13,294 bases of DNA from Caldifarciminota bacterium (GTDB taxonomy: Bacteria; Hydrothermota; Tepidihabitantia; Tepidihabitantales; Tepidihabitantaceae). Below the pieces are notes generated by a model. That model searched no databases. It was not told the DNA's origin and saw nothing but the letters and a program-made list of their open reading frames with translations. Positions 1 to 6,682 of the stretch are shown one piece after another. The stretch is taken from NCBI GenBank assembly GCA_016935295.1, contig JAFGRF010000074.1:1-13294 (forward strand), read 5' to 3'. Position 1 is the first letter of the stretch; every line of letters begins with the position of its first letter. Position numbers and translations under genes: made by a program.

Positions 1-44
1 CGCAGGGCCTGCAGCTTGTCAGGAGGGTTGGATTCGCCACTCAT
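1..44 (-). CDS. 5' end of an unidentified gene, cut by the window edge
   Basis: An ATG at 44-42 opens a minus-strand frame that stays open to the left edge. It encodes 14 residues beginning MSGESNPPDKLQAL, too few to identify a family. The support is positional: a good promoter (57-84) points at it. The -10 box ends 12 nt before the ATG, so a transcript would have a leader of only about 5 nt, and no Shine-Dalgarno site is visible. It lies downstream of the M1 peptidase hairpin, which fits a separate transcription unit. It could be a chance start, because only 44 bases are available. Confidence 0.4.
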   Translation of the reverse strand, partial: MSGESNPPDKLQAL

Positions 45-56
45 AGAGGCGCAGTG

Positions 57-84
57 AGCATAATCCCGACCCCTGCCAAGTCAA
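57..84 (-). promoter_or_regulatory. Sigma-70-like promoter for the gene at the left edge
   Basis: On the minus strand TTGACT (84-79), a 16-nt spacer and TATGCT (62-57) form a housekeeping-type promoter. Transcription would start near 50, a few bases before the ATG at 44. The same TTGAC / TAnnnT layout recurs seven more times in this window. Confidence 0.6.
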
Positions 85-139
85 GCGCTCTATCTCTGGG
101 CGCGACTGGCACCCCGCCCGTCCACCGCAGTCTGACAAG

Positions 140-166
140 CACCGCGGCCACAGAGTGGCCGCGGTG
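140..166 (-). terminator. Hairpin terminator behind the M1 peptidase gene
   Basis: A perfect 12-bp inverted repeat (140-151 pairing with 155-166) closes on a 3-nt loop, starting about 20 bases past the stop codon of the M1 peptidase gene. The stem is very GC-rich. There is no run of U after it on the minus strand, so it may act as a weak intrinsic terminator, a bidirectional barrier or a 3'-end stabiliser. Confidence 0.6.
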
Positions 167-186
167 AGTAGTCTACTGGGTCGCCG

Positions 187-2190
187 TCAGTCGGCAAGCA
201 CCAGCCGGATGGTGCGGCTCTCGCTGCCCGCACTCAGACGACAGAAGTACGTACCGGCTGAAACTGACCGACCGCCGTTTCCTTTCCGGTCCCAGGTCAC
301 CGTGTAGCGGCCAGCCGGCCGCTGGCCTTCAAACAGCGTTCTCGTCAGTCTCCCCGCACCGTCGTAGATGTCAATCCGGGCCTGTCCGGCCGCGGCCAGT
401 TCGTAGCCAAGTCTCACCGGCCCAGTCGATGGATTCTGCCCGGCGAGACGCAGCGCGGTCCGGTACGACACAAGCGGCCCTTCGCTGACTCCGACGTGCG
501 TGCTGTGCTGGTCCAGAATCCAGTCATTCGGGTCGAACGAGACACTGGTCGGCTCGCCTCCGACCGGGAAGACGTTCTGCTGCGGACTGGAGGTGACGTC
601 GTAGCGGAACGTTGCGCTGCCGCCCGACCAGGCCACCCTCACCTCGACCGGCATGTGGAAGACCGGCGGAGCACTGGCGTGGTTGTTCTGGGAAAGCTCG
701 AGGACGACTTCCCAGCCGCTCGGGCCCTGCCGTCCCTGCCAGCCGAGGCTGTAGACCGGATACCAGTCATCGTAGACCCACTCGTCGAAGAACCAGTCAA
801 GTTCGAGCCCTGTCATCTGCTCGTGGATGCGTTTGTAGTCCTCGGTGTTGGCGTTGCTGTACCTGAAGCTGTCTCCGTATGCCCGCATCGCGCGGAAGAA
901 GATGCCGGGCTCGGCCCAGTTGGTGTCAGCCTCGACAAACCTGAGCATGTGCTGCACCCATCCGGCCTTGCAGTAGGTATGGCCCCAGTCGAACAGCCAG
1001 GCGGAGTACGGCTCCGGCGGGTCGTAGATGGGATACGGGGCCGTATCCTCTCCCGTGAAGTAGTCCTGGGCCCGGCTGGCTATCATACTGCGGAACGCGG
1101 AGCTGCCACGCGAGTGATACTCGTACTGCTCGTCGGAGTAAACAGCAAACCCCTCGTTGAGCCAGATCTCTCGCCAGTCCTGGCAGGTCACCATGTCGCC
1201 CCACCAATGGTGCGATAGCTCATGGGCGATGCCGTTGTCCGAGCCGTACCTGACCCAGTACCGGTGGACCATCGTCATAGTCTGGTTCTCCATCCCGCCC
1301 CAGGGAAAGGGGTACGCTTCCACGTGACCGTACTTCTCAAACGGGTACGGCCCGTAGCGCGCCGTGTCGGAGAAAAAGTACATCATGTCAACGACGTTCG
1401 CGAACGCGCTGACCGCGTAGGCCGAATCCTCGGGCCATATGAAGTTCTGAACGTAGGAGGATTCCCCAGGGCTCGTCTCGAACCACTGCTTGAAACTGGC
1501 CCAGTGGGAGGCCGAGAATACCATCAGGTAGGTCGAAATCGGGTAGTGGTGACTCCACCAGCACGTCTTCTTGCCTCCGCCTGTAGTGGTGCTGTCAAGC
1601 AGCCCGTTCGCGCAGGCGTTCATCGTATCCGGCGTCGTCACGTTGATCGCGCATCCCCGCTCCGCCTTGTCCCACGGCTCGTCAAAGCAGGGCATCCAGT
1701 ACCGCGCGTCGGACGGCTCGGTGGTAGTGTAGCAGATAGCGTACGGAATCCCCTGTGTGCCGCGAGCGTACCAGTAGAATCCCCGGTTTGACGTGCCCGA
1801 GTTTCGGTGGTAGTAGATATCGACGGTCAGTGACTCGCCATCGGCGAACGACCGGTCGAGGTCCACTTGCAGCAGTCCGCTCGGGGTCGAGAACGTACAG
1901 GCATTGCCGGCGCGGCGAATCGAGTCGCAGACCAGGTTCACCATGTGCAAACTGAAGGTATCGAAGTTGTCCTGGCGTGGGGTCAGGTCTATGCTGACCC
2001 GAGCGGTCATCGCGCCTGACGTCATCGGCAGGTCGAGGTCGACGCGGTAGAACCGCACGTCGAAGTCGTGTGACGAATCGCCGGGCACGAGCGGCGGACA
2101 CGGTGCAATCACGTACTTGCCTTCATGGAACGGCTGGGCGACTGCGGCAACCGCGAGAATTGAAACGGCCAGCAGGATCAGGTTCTTCAT
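187..2190 (-). CDS. Secreted M1-family metallopeptidase (aminopeptidase-like) with C-terminal sorting-type Ig-like domain
   Basis: This 667-residue protein is a zinc peptidase of the M1 (gluzincin) family, predicted to trim peptides outside the cytoplasm. Residues 1-18 form a signal peptide (KN, then a hydrophobic run to AVAQP). The family landmarks are present: the exopeptidase-type motif GGMEN at 298-302, the zinc site HELSH at 323-327, and the third ligand E346 in LNEG, at the canonical spacing. The last ~88 residues resemble the FlgD-like/T9SS type A C-terminal domain seen in FCB-related bacteria (the RPAGRYTVTWD region and an AGTYFCRL strand), suggesting surface delivery or anchoring. 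The ATG at 2190 has a GGGAG Shine-Dalgarno site 4 nt upstream and its own promoter. Substrate is unknown. Confidence 0.95.
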   Translation of the reverse strand: MKNLILLAVSILAVAAVAQPFHEGKYVIAPCPPLVPGDSSHDFDVRFYRVDLDLPMTSGAMTARVSIDLTPRQDNFDTFSLHMVNLVCDSIRRAGNACTFSTPSGLLQVDLDRSFADGESLTVDIYYHRNSGTSNRGFYWYARGTQGIPYAICYTTTEPSDARYWMPCFDEPWDKAERGCAINVTTPDTMNACANGLLDSTTTGGGKKTCWWSHHYPISTYLMVFSASHWASFKQWFETSPGESSYVQNFIWPEDSAYAVSAFANVVDMMYFFSDTARYGPYPFEKYGHVEAYPFPWGGMENQTMTMVHRYWVRYGSDNGIAHELSHHWWGDMVTCQDWREIWLNEGFAVYSDEQYEYHSRGSSAFRSMIASRAQDYFTGEDTAPYPIYDPPEPYSAWLFDWGHTYCKAGWVQHMLRFVEADTNWAEPGIFFRAMRAYGDSFRYSNANTEDYKRIHEQMTGLELDWFFDEWVYDDWYPVYSLGWQGRQGPSGWEVVLELSQNNHASAPPVFHMPVEVRVAWSGGSATFRYDVTSSPQQNVFPVGGEPTSVSFDPNDWILDQHSTHVGVSEGPLVSYRTALRLAGQNPSTGPVRLGYELAAAGQARIDIYDGAGRLTRTLFEGQRPAGRYTVTWDRKGNGGRSVSAGTYFCRLSAGSESRTIRLVLAD

Positions 2191-2214
2191 ATGTCTCCCT
2201 TTAGTTGAGGAGTA

Positions 2215-2243
2215 AGTCTATTCCGGCCGGCAGGCAGTGTCAA
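2215..2243 (-). promoter_or_regulatory. Sigma-70-like promoter of the M1 peptidase gene
   Basis: On the minus strand a perfect TTGACA (2243-2238), a 17-nt spacer and TAGACT (2220-2215) precede the gene. The -10 box ends 24 nt before the ATG, giving an expected leader of about 18 nt that holds a GGGAG ribosome-binding site. The promoter begins about 20 nt after the stop codon of the symporter gene, so the peptidase can be transcribed separately. Confidence 0.75.
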
Positions 2244-2264
2244 ACCGGCTGAGACAACGAGCGG

Positions 2265-3743
2265 CTACGAGCCAGCCGACAGCTGTCTGTCGGAGTCGGC
2301 CTTCCCGTCGCCGAAGGCAGTGCGCAGAGTCTCGAGTCCGGGCCGGGGCGTGAACAGGCTCACGACCACCAGGAGTACCAGGCTGACGAGGAGACCCGGT
2401 ATGAACCCATGCAACCGGTACGGGTTGCCGAGCGCGAGCCAGACAAGCGCAGTTCCGCACCCGCCGACCATCGCCGCGAGCACGCCGGCCCGGCTGGTCC
2501 TGCGCCAGTAGAGGCCAAGCAGGTAGGGCCAGAGCGTGGTCGAGGCGATTACCGCCCAGGCAAACCCGGTGATGACGAGTATCATCGCCGGCGGCTTGAG
2601 CGCCACCAGCACAGCGGCCAGCCCGATTGCGGCTGAGCAGATCCTCGAAAGCACCACCTCGGTCTTCGGCGCGAGCCGCGCCCCAAAGCTGTCCCGTACC
2701 AGGTCCTTGATGAGCGAGCTCACCGATACGATGAGCACCGCGGCAAAGGTGGACATGCCTGCGGCAATCACCCCGGCCAGAAACAGGGCCGAGGCCCAGT
2801 CCGGCATCGCAGCCTTGACCAGCATTGGAATCGCCTTGTCGGGTGACTGCAGGTTCGGGAACAACACCCGAGCCAGCGCGCCGCTGAAGTAGGGCAGCAG
2901 GGCAACCGTACCGCCCAGCGTCGCCACCACCGTGCCCAGACGCAGCACCCGTGCGTTCTTGATCGAGTAGAACCGCGTAATCAGCTGCGGCATGCCCCAC
3001 ACCCCGAAGCTGACGATCATCGCGTAGGAGATGATGCCGGGCCAGCCCCAGATTCCCGGCGTCTCGACGTACTTGCCGGCCTCGATCGCACCGAGCTGCC
3101 TGAACCCCTCGGCGAGCCCGCCGACCCTGGCGACCGCAAGCACGGCCAGGAGCGCCAGCGCGACGATCATGATGATGCCCTGCACGAACCCGGTCCAGAC
3201 AACCGCCATGTACCCGCCGATGGTCACGTAAACGATGATGACCAGCGCCGACACCAAGACGCCGTAGACGTAGGGAACGCCGACCAGCACCTCGAAGGCG
3301 TGTCCCATCCCCTGTATCACCGACACGCTGTAGACGACGAGGAAGACGGTCACGACGATTGCCGAGATGAGTCGGGCAGCCGGCGCCTCGAAGCGCCGCG
3401 CGAAGAAACCCGGCATCGTTATGGTGTCGAGCCGGCCGGTCATCACCCGGGTACGCGCGCCCAGCACGATCCAGGCGAGCAGCGTTCCCACCAGCACGTT
3501 GGTGGCTCCTATCCAGAGCGTGGCCATCCCGTACTTGTACCCGAATCCTCCGCCGCCGATGATGACGACCGAGCTGTAGTAGGCGGCAACAAAGGAAAAC
3601 GCGGTGACCCAGGCCCCGACCGAGCGCGAACCAAGGTAAAACCCCTCGGCCGACCGGGCACGCGAGCGGGCCACCCAACCGAGGATGAAAAGCAGCAGCA
3701 GGTAGGCGGCGAGAACGAGAAGGTGGACTGCGGCGGAACTCAT
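2265..3743 (-). CDS. Sodium:solute symporter (SSS family)
   Basis: This 492-residue, highly hydrophobic protein has the length and the roughly 13-helix profile of the SSS (PutP/PanF-like) family, which imports solutes using the sodium gradient. Family features include an N-terminal LILGWVARSR segment, a GGGGFGYKYG loop after helix 2, the GGYMAVVWTGFVQG segment around helix 5, and the Ser/Thr-rich AAGMSTFAAVLIVSVSSL helix where SSS proteins bind Na+. The ATG at 3743 has an AAGGAG site 4 nt upstream. That site lies inside the last codons of the 36-residue protein encoded just before it, so the two are probably translationally coupled. Substrate cannot be told from sequence: organic acid, proline and pantothenate are all possible. 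Confidence 0.93.
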   Translation of the reverse strand: MSSAAVHLLVLAAYLLLLFILGWVARSRARSAEGFYLGSRSVGAWVTAFSFVAAYYSSVVIIGGGGFGYKYGMATLWIGATNVLVGTLLAWIVLGARTRVMTGRLDTITMPGFFARRFEAPAARLISAIVVTVFLVVYSVSVIQGMGHAFEVLVGVPYVYGVLVSALVIIVYVTIGGYMAVVWTGFVQGIIMIVALALLAVLAVARVGGLAEGFRQLGAIEAGKYVETPGIWGWPGIISYAMIVSFGVWGMPQLITRFYSIKNARVLRLGTVVATLGGTVALLPYFSGALARVLFPNLQSPDKAIPMLVKAAMPDWASALFLAGVIAAGMSTFAAVLIVSVSSLIKDLVRDSFGARLAPKTEVVLSRICSAAIGLAAVLVALKPPAMILVITGFAWAVIASTTLWPYLLGLYWRRTSRAGVLAAMVGGCGTALVWLALGNPYRLHGFIPGLLVSLVLLVVVSLFTPRPGLETLRTAFGDGKADSDRQLSAGS

Positions 3744-3744
3744 C

Positions 3745-3855
3745 CTACTCCTTGAGCCGCACCAGCAACGCCCACACGACAGCCGCTATTCCGGCGCCTG
3801 CTACCACCAGCACGGCGGCGAACGTCAGCCACGGGCAACCGAACGGTCCAGACAC
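3745..3855 (-). CDS. Small single-pass membrane protein, putative accessory subunit of the symporter
   Basis: A 36-residue frame runs from GTG at 3855 to TAG at 3747-3745, and its stop codon is 1 nt before the symporter ATG. It starts MSGPFGCPW, has one hydrophobic segment of about 22 residues (10-32, rich in A, V and L) and ends RLKE, a positive-inside C-terminus. A promoter with perfect TTGACA ends 6 nt before the GTG, so it would be the leaderless first gene of the symporter operon, and the symporter ribosome-binding site is embedded in its last codons. Short single-helix proteins upstream of SSS and NSS transporters are known as small accessory subunits. The layout (Pro-Trp before the helix, basic end) fits, but assignment is by context. 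Confidence 0.6.
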   Translation of the reverse strand: MSGPFGCPWLTFAAVLVVAGAGIAAVVWALLVRLKE

Positions 3856-3861
3856 GCGCCA

Positions 3862-3889
3862 ATCTTATCCGGTCGCCTCCCCGTGTCAA
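3862..3889 (-). promoter_or_regulatory. Sigma-70-like promoter of the small protein-symporter operon (leaderless)
   Basis: On the minus strand a perfect TTGACA (3889-3884), a 16-nt spacer and TAAGAT (3867-3862) are followed by 6 nt and then GTG at 3855. Transcription is expected to start at the G of that GTG, so the first gene would be translated from a leaderless mRNA. No Shine-Dalgarno site precedes the GTG. Confidence 0.72.
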
Positions 3890-3926
3890 CCCGGTCCTGC
3901 TATCCGCCTCCCGGCAGAAGAGGAGT

Positions 3927-3942
3927 GCGGCCTGACGGCCGC
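3927..3942 (-). terminator. Hairpin downstream of queH
   Basis: A perfect 6-bp GC stem (GCGGCC with GGCCGC) closes on TGAC, 9 nt after the queH stop codon. The following minus-strand bases are pyrimidine-rich (C and T mixed) without a proper T run. It separates queH from the symporter promoter, so a terminator role is plausible. Confidence 0.4.
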
Positions 3943-3950
3943 CGCGAAGG

Positions 3951-4484
3951 TCAGCGGCGCGAAAACTCGCAGCCGCAGTAGTCCTGGCGGTACAGGCCAA
4001 GGTCTCGCGAGAGCTCCACGCTGTGCCTGAACCCGTCCCTCTTCTTCCAGTCCTCTTCGACGAAAGTGAGCCCGTGCCGCTTCGCGGCTTCCATCCCGAT
4101 GGGATTGATGACTGCCGCTTTCTTCATCGGCGCGATTGTGAGCGTCGTCGCCAGGTGCGTGCAGCCGTTGTCAGCTGCCCGCCAGGCGGCTTCTTCGAGC
4201 CTCAACCGATAGCAGGAGCGGCACCGGGCTCCGCCTTCCGGTTCCTGCTCCAGCCCGCGCACAACTTCGAGGAATCTCTCATGGTCGTATGGCGGGGCAT
4301 CAATCAGCACGCGCCAGAGCGCCGAGACCCGCTGGACTTCCATCAGCCGCTTGTCGTGTTCTTCACCGGGATGGATGTTTGGATTGTAGAAGAAACCGAC
4401 AACCTCGTAGTCGTCCTGCAGGCGCCGGATCACCTCGGTCGAACACGGACCGCAGCAGATGTGGAGCAGCAGCTTCGGCTTCAC
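3951..4484 (-). CDS. queH: Epoxyqueuosine reductase QueH
   Basis: QueH carries out the last step of queuosine synthesis on tRNA, reducing epoxyqueuosine to queuosine without cobalamin. From the GTG at 4484 the protein has 177 residues. The family's cysteine pattern is complete: HICCGPC at 8-14, a CRSCYRLR motif (C88, C91) and a C-terminal YCGCEFS (C170, C172). These ligate the iron-sulfur cluster and an adjacent iron site. An in-frame TTG at 4514 gives 10 more residues, but the GTG start yields the typical MKPKLLLHICC beginning and sits 6 nt after a -10 box. Neither start has a Shine-Dalgarno site. The gene stands alone and is divergent from the acetyltransferase gene. No other queuosine genes are present here. 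Confidence 0.93.
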   Translation of the reverse strand: MKPKLLLHICCGPCSTEVIRRLQDDYEVVGFFYNPNIHPGEEHDKRLMEVQRVSALWRVLIDAPPYDHERFLEVVRGLEQEPEGGARCRSCYRLRLEEAAWRAADNGCTHLATTLTIAPMKKAAVINPIGMEAAKRHGLTFVEEDWKKRDGFRHSVELSRDLGLYRQDYCGCEFSRR

Positions 4485-4490
4485 CGAATC

Positions 4491-4519
4491 AGAGTATGCC
4501 CTGACGGCCGGCAAGTCAA
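4491..4519 (-). promoter_or_regulatory. Sigma-70-like promoter of queH (leaderless)
   Basis: On the minus strand TTGACT (4519-4514), a 17-nt spacer and TACTCT (4496-4491) lie 6 nt before the GTG at 4484. The -10 box is a weak match (T, A and final T only), but spacing to the -35 and to the start codon matches the other leaderless genes here. Confidence 0.55.
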
Positions 4520-4553
4520 GGTAGTGGACTCCGTCCGCGTCCGAACGGCTGGC

Positions 4554-4588
4554 CTCTTCGTTCTACGTTCTGCGCTCTGACTTCGTAT
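4554..4588. repeat. Degenerate heptanucleotide array (5 units) between queH and the acetyltransferase gene
   Basis: Five consecutive 7-nt units follow a (T/C)TCTNNN pattern, for example TTCTACG at 4561, TTCTGCG at 4568 and CTCTGAC at 4575. The last unit decays. The array ends directly in front of the -35 box of the acetyltransferase promoter, whose TTGACC falls in the next 7-nt phase. Confidence 0.6.
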
Positions 4589-4589
4589 C

Positions 4590-4618
4590 TTGACCTTGTC
4601 TGCTCCGGCCCCTATCTT
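4590..4618 (+). promoter_or_regulatory. Sigma-70-like promoter of the acetyltransferase gene (leaderless)
   Basis: TTGACC (4590-4595), a 17-nt spacer and TATCTT (4613-4618) are followed by 7 nt and then GTG at 4626. The TTG of the -35 box is itself in frame with the gene and could be mistaken for its start codon. Confidence 0.68.
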
Positions 4619-4625
4619 CTCACCG

Positions 4626-5372
4626 GTGCCCATCTGCCGTGACCTCGACCGAATCCGGCTTTTCGTCGAGCGGTATCGCCCGGCAACGAATTCAATCGCC
4701 AACCTCATCGACGGCAAGCTCGGTTCCTCCGTCCGCTGGATCCGGGCCGACGACCCGCAGAATCCGCGCGCCTTGCTCTGCCGCACGCGCCGGTTCACGC
4801 TCTTCGCCGTCTCCGACCAAACGGCAATCCGCGTGCTCGCCGAGACGCCGCGCAACATGCGCATGGCGTTCCGGGCGACACCGACCCGGTTCTACCGCCT
4901 GATAAGGAAGCACTGGCGCGGGCCCGACGCCGGGCGGCGCGTCTGGCACAACCACTGCTACATGTACGTGCTCAAGCCTGGCCGTCTTGTCGTCGACCGC
5001 ACCCATCAGGTGAGCCCGCTCCGCCCGGCCGACGCAGCAGTCATCGCTCGGTCCTGGCCTTACGGCCGCAGCCCTGACCACGTTCTGGGCCGCATCCTGA
5101 GCGGGCCCGGTTGCTGCATCCGCCACAACGGAGCGCTTGCGGCCTGGGCACTGACTCACGACGACGGCTCGATGGGCTTCCTCCACGTGGTCGAGAAGTA
5201 CCGCGGCCGGGGCATGGCGCGAACCCTCACTACGGCACTGGCCGAAAGGATGCTCCTGCTCGGTATCCAGCCCTTCGTCTACATCCTAGCCACGAACAAA
5301 ACGTCCATCCGACTGACCGCCGGTATGGGCTTTTCGCGTGCCGGCCGGTTCTCGTGGTTCGCGACCAGCTGA
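4626..5372 (+). CDS. GNAT-family N-acetyltransferase, FR47/GLYAT-like
   Basis: From the GTG at 4626 this protein has 248 residues. The C-terminal half (about 128-248) is a GNAT acyl-CoA transferase domain of the FR47/glycine N-acyltransferase-like type. It has an ILSGPGCCIRHNG strand pair, AAWALTHDDGSMGFLHV, the acyl-CoA binding signature YRGRGMA around 192-198, and the closing N-K-T-S-I-R-L...G-F segment typical of motif B. The N-terminal ~120 residues are helical and resemble no domain I recognise beyond the usual N-terminal half of this family. The acceptor substrate is unknown. An in-frame TTG at 4590 would add 12 residues but coincides with the promoter's -35 box, so the GTG is preferred. 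This is the only plus-strand gene in the window. Confidence 0.87.
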   Translation: MPICRDLDRIRLFVERYRPATNSIANLIDGKLGSSVRWIRADDPQNPRALLCRTRRFTLFAVSDQTAIRVLAETPRNMRMAFRATPTRFYRLIRKHWRGPDAGRRVWHNHCYMYVLKPGRLVVDRTHQVSPLRPADAAVIARSWPYGRSPDHVLGRILSGPGCCIRHNGALAAWALTHDDGSMGFLHVVEKYRGRGMARTLTTALAERMLLLGIQPFVYILATNKTSIRLTAGMGFSRAGRFSWFATS

Positions 5373-5416
5373 CGCTCACGCGCTAGGCCGCGCAATCGCT
5401 GACCAGGCACTTCGGT

Positions 5417-5442
5417 ACTCGCGCTGATCTCAGACTGCGAGT
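5417..5442. terminator. Possible bidirectional hairpin between convergent genes
   Basis: ACTCGC (5417-5422) pairs with GCGAGT (5437-5442), and a short CTGA/TCAG pair lies within the loop. It sits in the 122-nt gap between the 3' ends of the acetyltransferase gene and the 5495-6682 gene, where a shared terminator is expected. There is no T run on either side. Nothing else is visible in this gap. Confidence 0.28.
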
Positions 5443-5494
5443 GTCGGACCTGTCAATTCGGGGTGGATTGCGGACAGCAGGGACCGGAACCGGG

Positions 5495-6682
5495 CTAGTG
5501 GGAACTGCCGATCGTGACTTCTTTCAGCGCTCGCAGTTCGTTGACTACCTGGACGGCCTCGTGGGAATCTGACGCCCGGAGCAGGATCGTGCCCTTGAGC
5601 TCCTTCTCCCCGGACCGGGGAAGCGTCCCGAGAAATTGCTCTGCCTCGGTCGAGTCGATGTTCAGGAATCGGCCCAGATGCGACGGACCGGTGTCGACTG
5701 CCACTACCACTTCTTCCGGCTTCGGGAACGGCCAGCGGTCAGTATCGATCGAAAGCGCGATGGTGGGCGTGGCTCCCAGTTCGTCGTCGGCAAGGTAGTA
5801 CTCGAGCCCCCTGCGCGTCAAACCAAGGTCATCGAGCTGCAGCAGCTCGCGCAGTATCTTCGTCTGGGCGGGCGTGGCATCAAAGGACTCCAAGGCCCCA
5901 GTCGCTACCGGCTCTTCTGACCGTGGCTGAGCCGGAGCCATCGGGCCTGGATCGGCCTGCGCCGGGTCGCTCTCGGGGACTGCCGGGTGGGGTCGCGACG
6001 GCGCGCTGGGGCCGGGGTGCGGCGCGGACGGCCGCGGCTGGGTCCGGGCCGGCTGTTGCCTGGTGACGACTCGATCTTCGCTCAATTCCCTGGGCCAGAC
6101 CAGTTCGTCGCCCCCACTCGTCAGACACATGTAGCCCAGCACCCGGACCTGCTGGTTGACTTCCCTGAGATAGTCTAGGGTCTCCTTGACCGCCGTATCG
6201 ACCTCGTTAACGACGATGGTTATCGGGAATTTCCCCTCGCTCATACTGCGCTCGAGCCCGGACCGGAACTTGTCTGCCGACCAGCTGTCGCCGGCGCGGC
6301 CGGATATCCAGTCGGTCAGTGACATCCCGAGGAACTCCTGGAAAGGTTCGGCCAGCGCCTTGTACCGCTTGCGCCAGAAGCGATGACCGGTAGCCACCAC
6401 ATCGCCGACGACCATGGCCGAGTCACCACCGGGCTCCGGGCAAACCGCAAGCTGGATTCCGCCGGCCTCGTCCACAACCACCAGGACCCGGTTCGAGTGC
6501 GACTGCGGCGGGGCCATTGCCGCTCGCGGCACGGACTGGCTTGTGCCCTGACCGAGGAACTCCGGAGCATCAATCACGAGTTGGAACGCATCCAGCGTAC
6601 TCGTCCCGTCCTTGCCGTCGAAGGCGAACCAGCGGTCTCCGAAGCGCTTGAAGCGAGCCCAGCAGGGACCCTGCAGTGTCAT
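5495..6682 (-). CDS. Unknown protein: degenerate PD-(D/E)XK-like domain, proline-rich linker and unknown C-terminal domain
   Basis: This 395-residue cytoplasmic-type protein has three parts. Residues 1-203 align along their length with the neighbouring paralogue; shared landmarks are APEFL at 39-43, the E-x-GGI strand at 72-77, FRSGLERS at 139-146, GKFP at 150-153 and the closing V-WPREL. The order resembles PD-(D/E)XK-type nuclease-like proteins (from memory), but where those have the catalytic E-x-K strand this has LAVCPE at 78-83. Residues 204-265 are a disordered Pro/Ala linker. Residues ~266-395 form a separate domain I do not recognise. Its ATG overlaps the upstream stop as ATGA, with an AGGAG site 6 nt upstream, so it is translationally coupled. 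Nuclease activity is unlikely; a structural or regulatory role is open. Confidence 0.85.
   Translation of the reverse strand: MTLQGPCWARFKRFGDRWFAFDGKDGTSTLDAFQLVIDAPEFLGQGTSQSVPRAAMAPPQSHSNRVLVVVDEAGGIQLAVCPEPGGDSAMVVGDVVATGHRFWRKRYKALAEPFQEFLGMSLTDWISGRAGDSWSADKFRSGLERSMSEGKFPITIVVNEVDTAVKETLDYLREVNQQVRVLGYMCLTSGGDELVWPRELSEDRVVTRQQPARTQPRPSAPHPGPSAPSRPHPAVPESDPAQADPGPMAPAQPRSEEPVATGALESFDATPAQTKILRELLQLDDLGLTRRGLEYYLADDELGATPTIALSIDTDRWPFPKPEEVVVAVDTGPSHLGRFLNIDSTEAEQFLGTLPRSGEKELKGTILLRASDSHEAVQVVNELRALKEVTIGSSH

Noticed and set aside
2218..3678. A 486-codon minus-strand frame in a different phase over the symporter gene
   Set aside because: Its product is Arg/Gly-rich and has no domain or membrane pattern, while the other phase gives a textbook SSS protein. 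It is a GC-driven shadow.
3740..4000. An 86-codon minus-strand frame overlapping the small membrane protein
   Set aside because: It runs through the promoter and the queH 3' end and is Arg-rich with no helix. The 36-codon frame in another phase has promoter, helix and coupling support.
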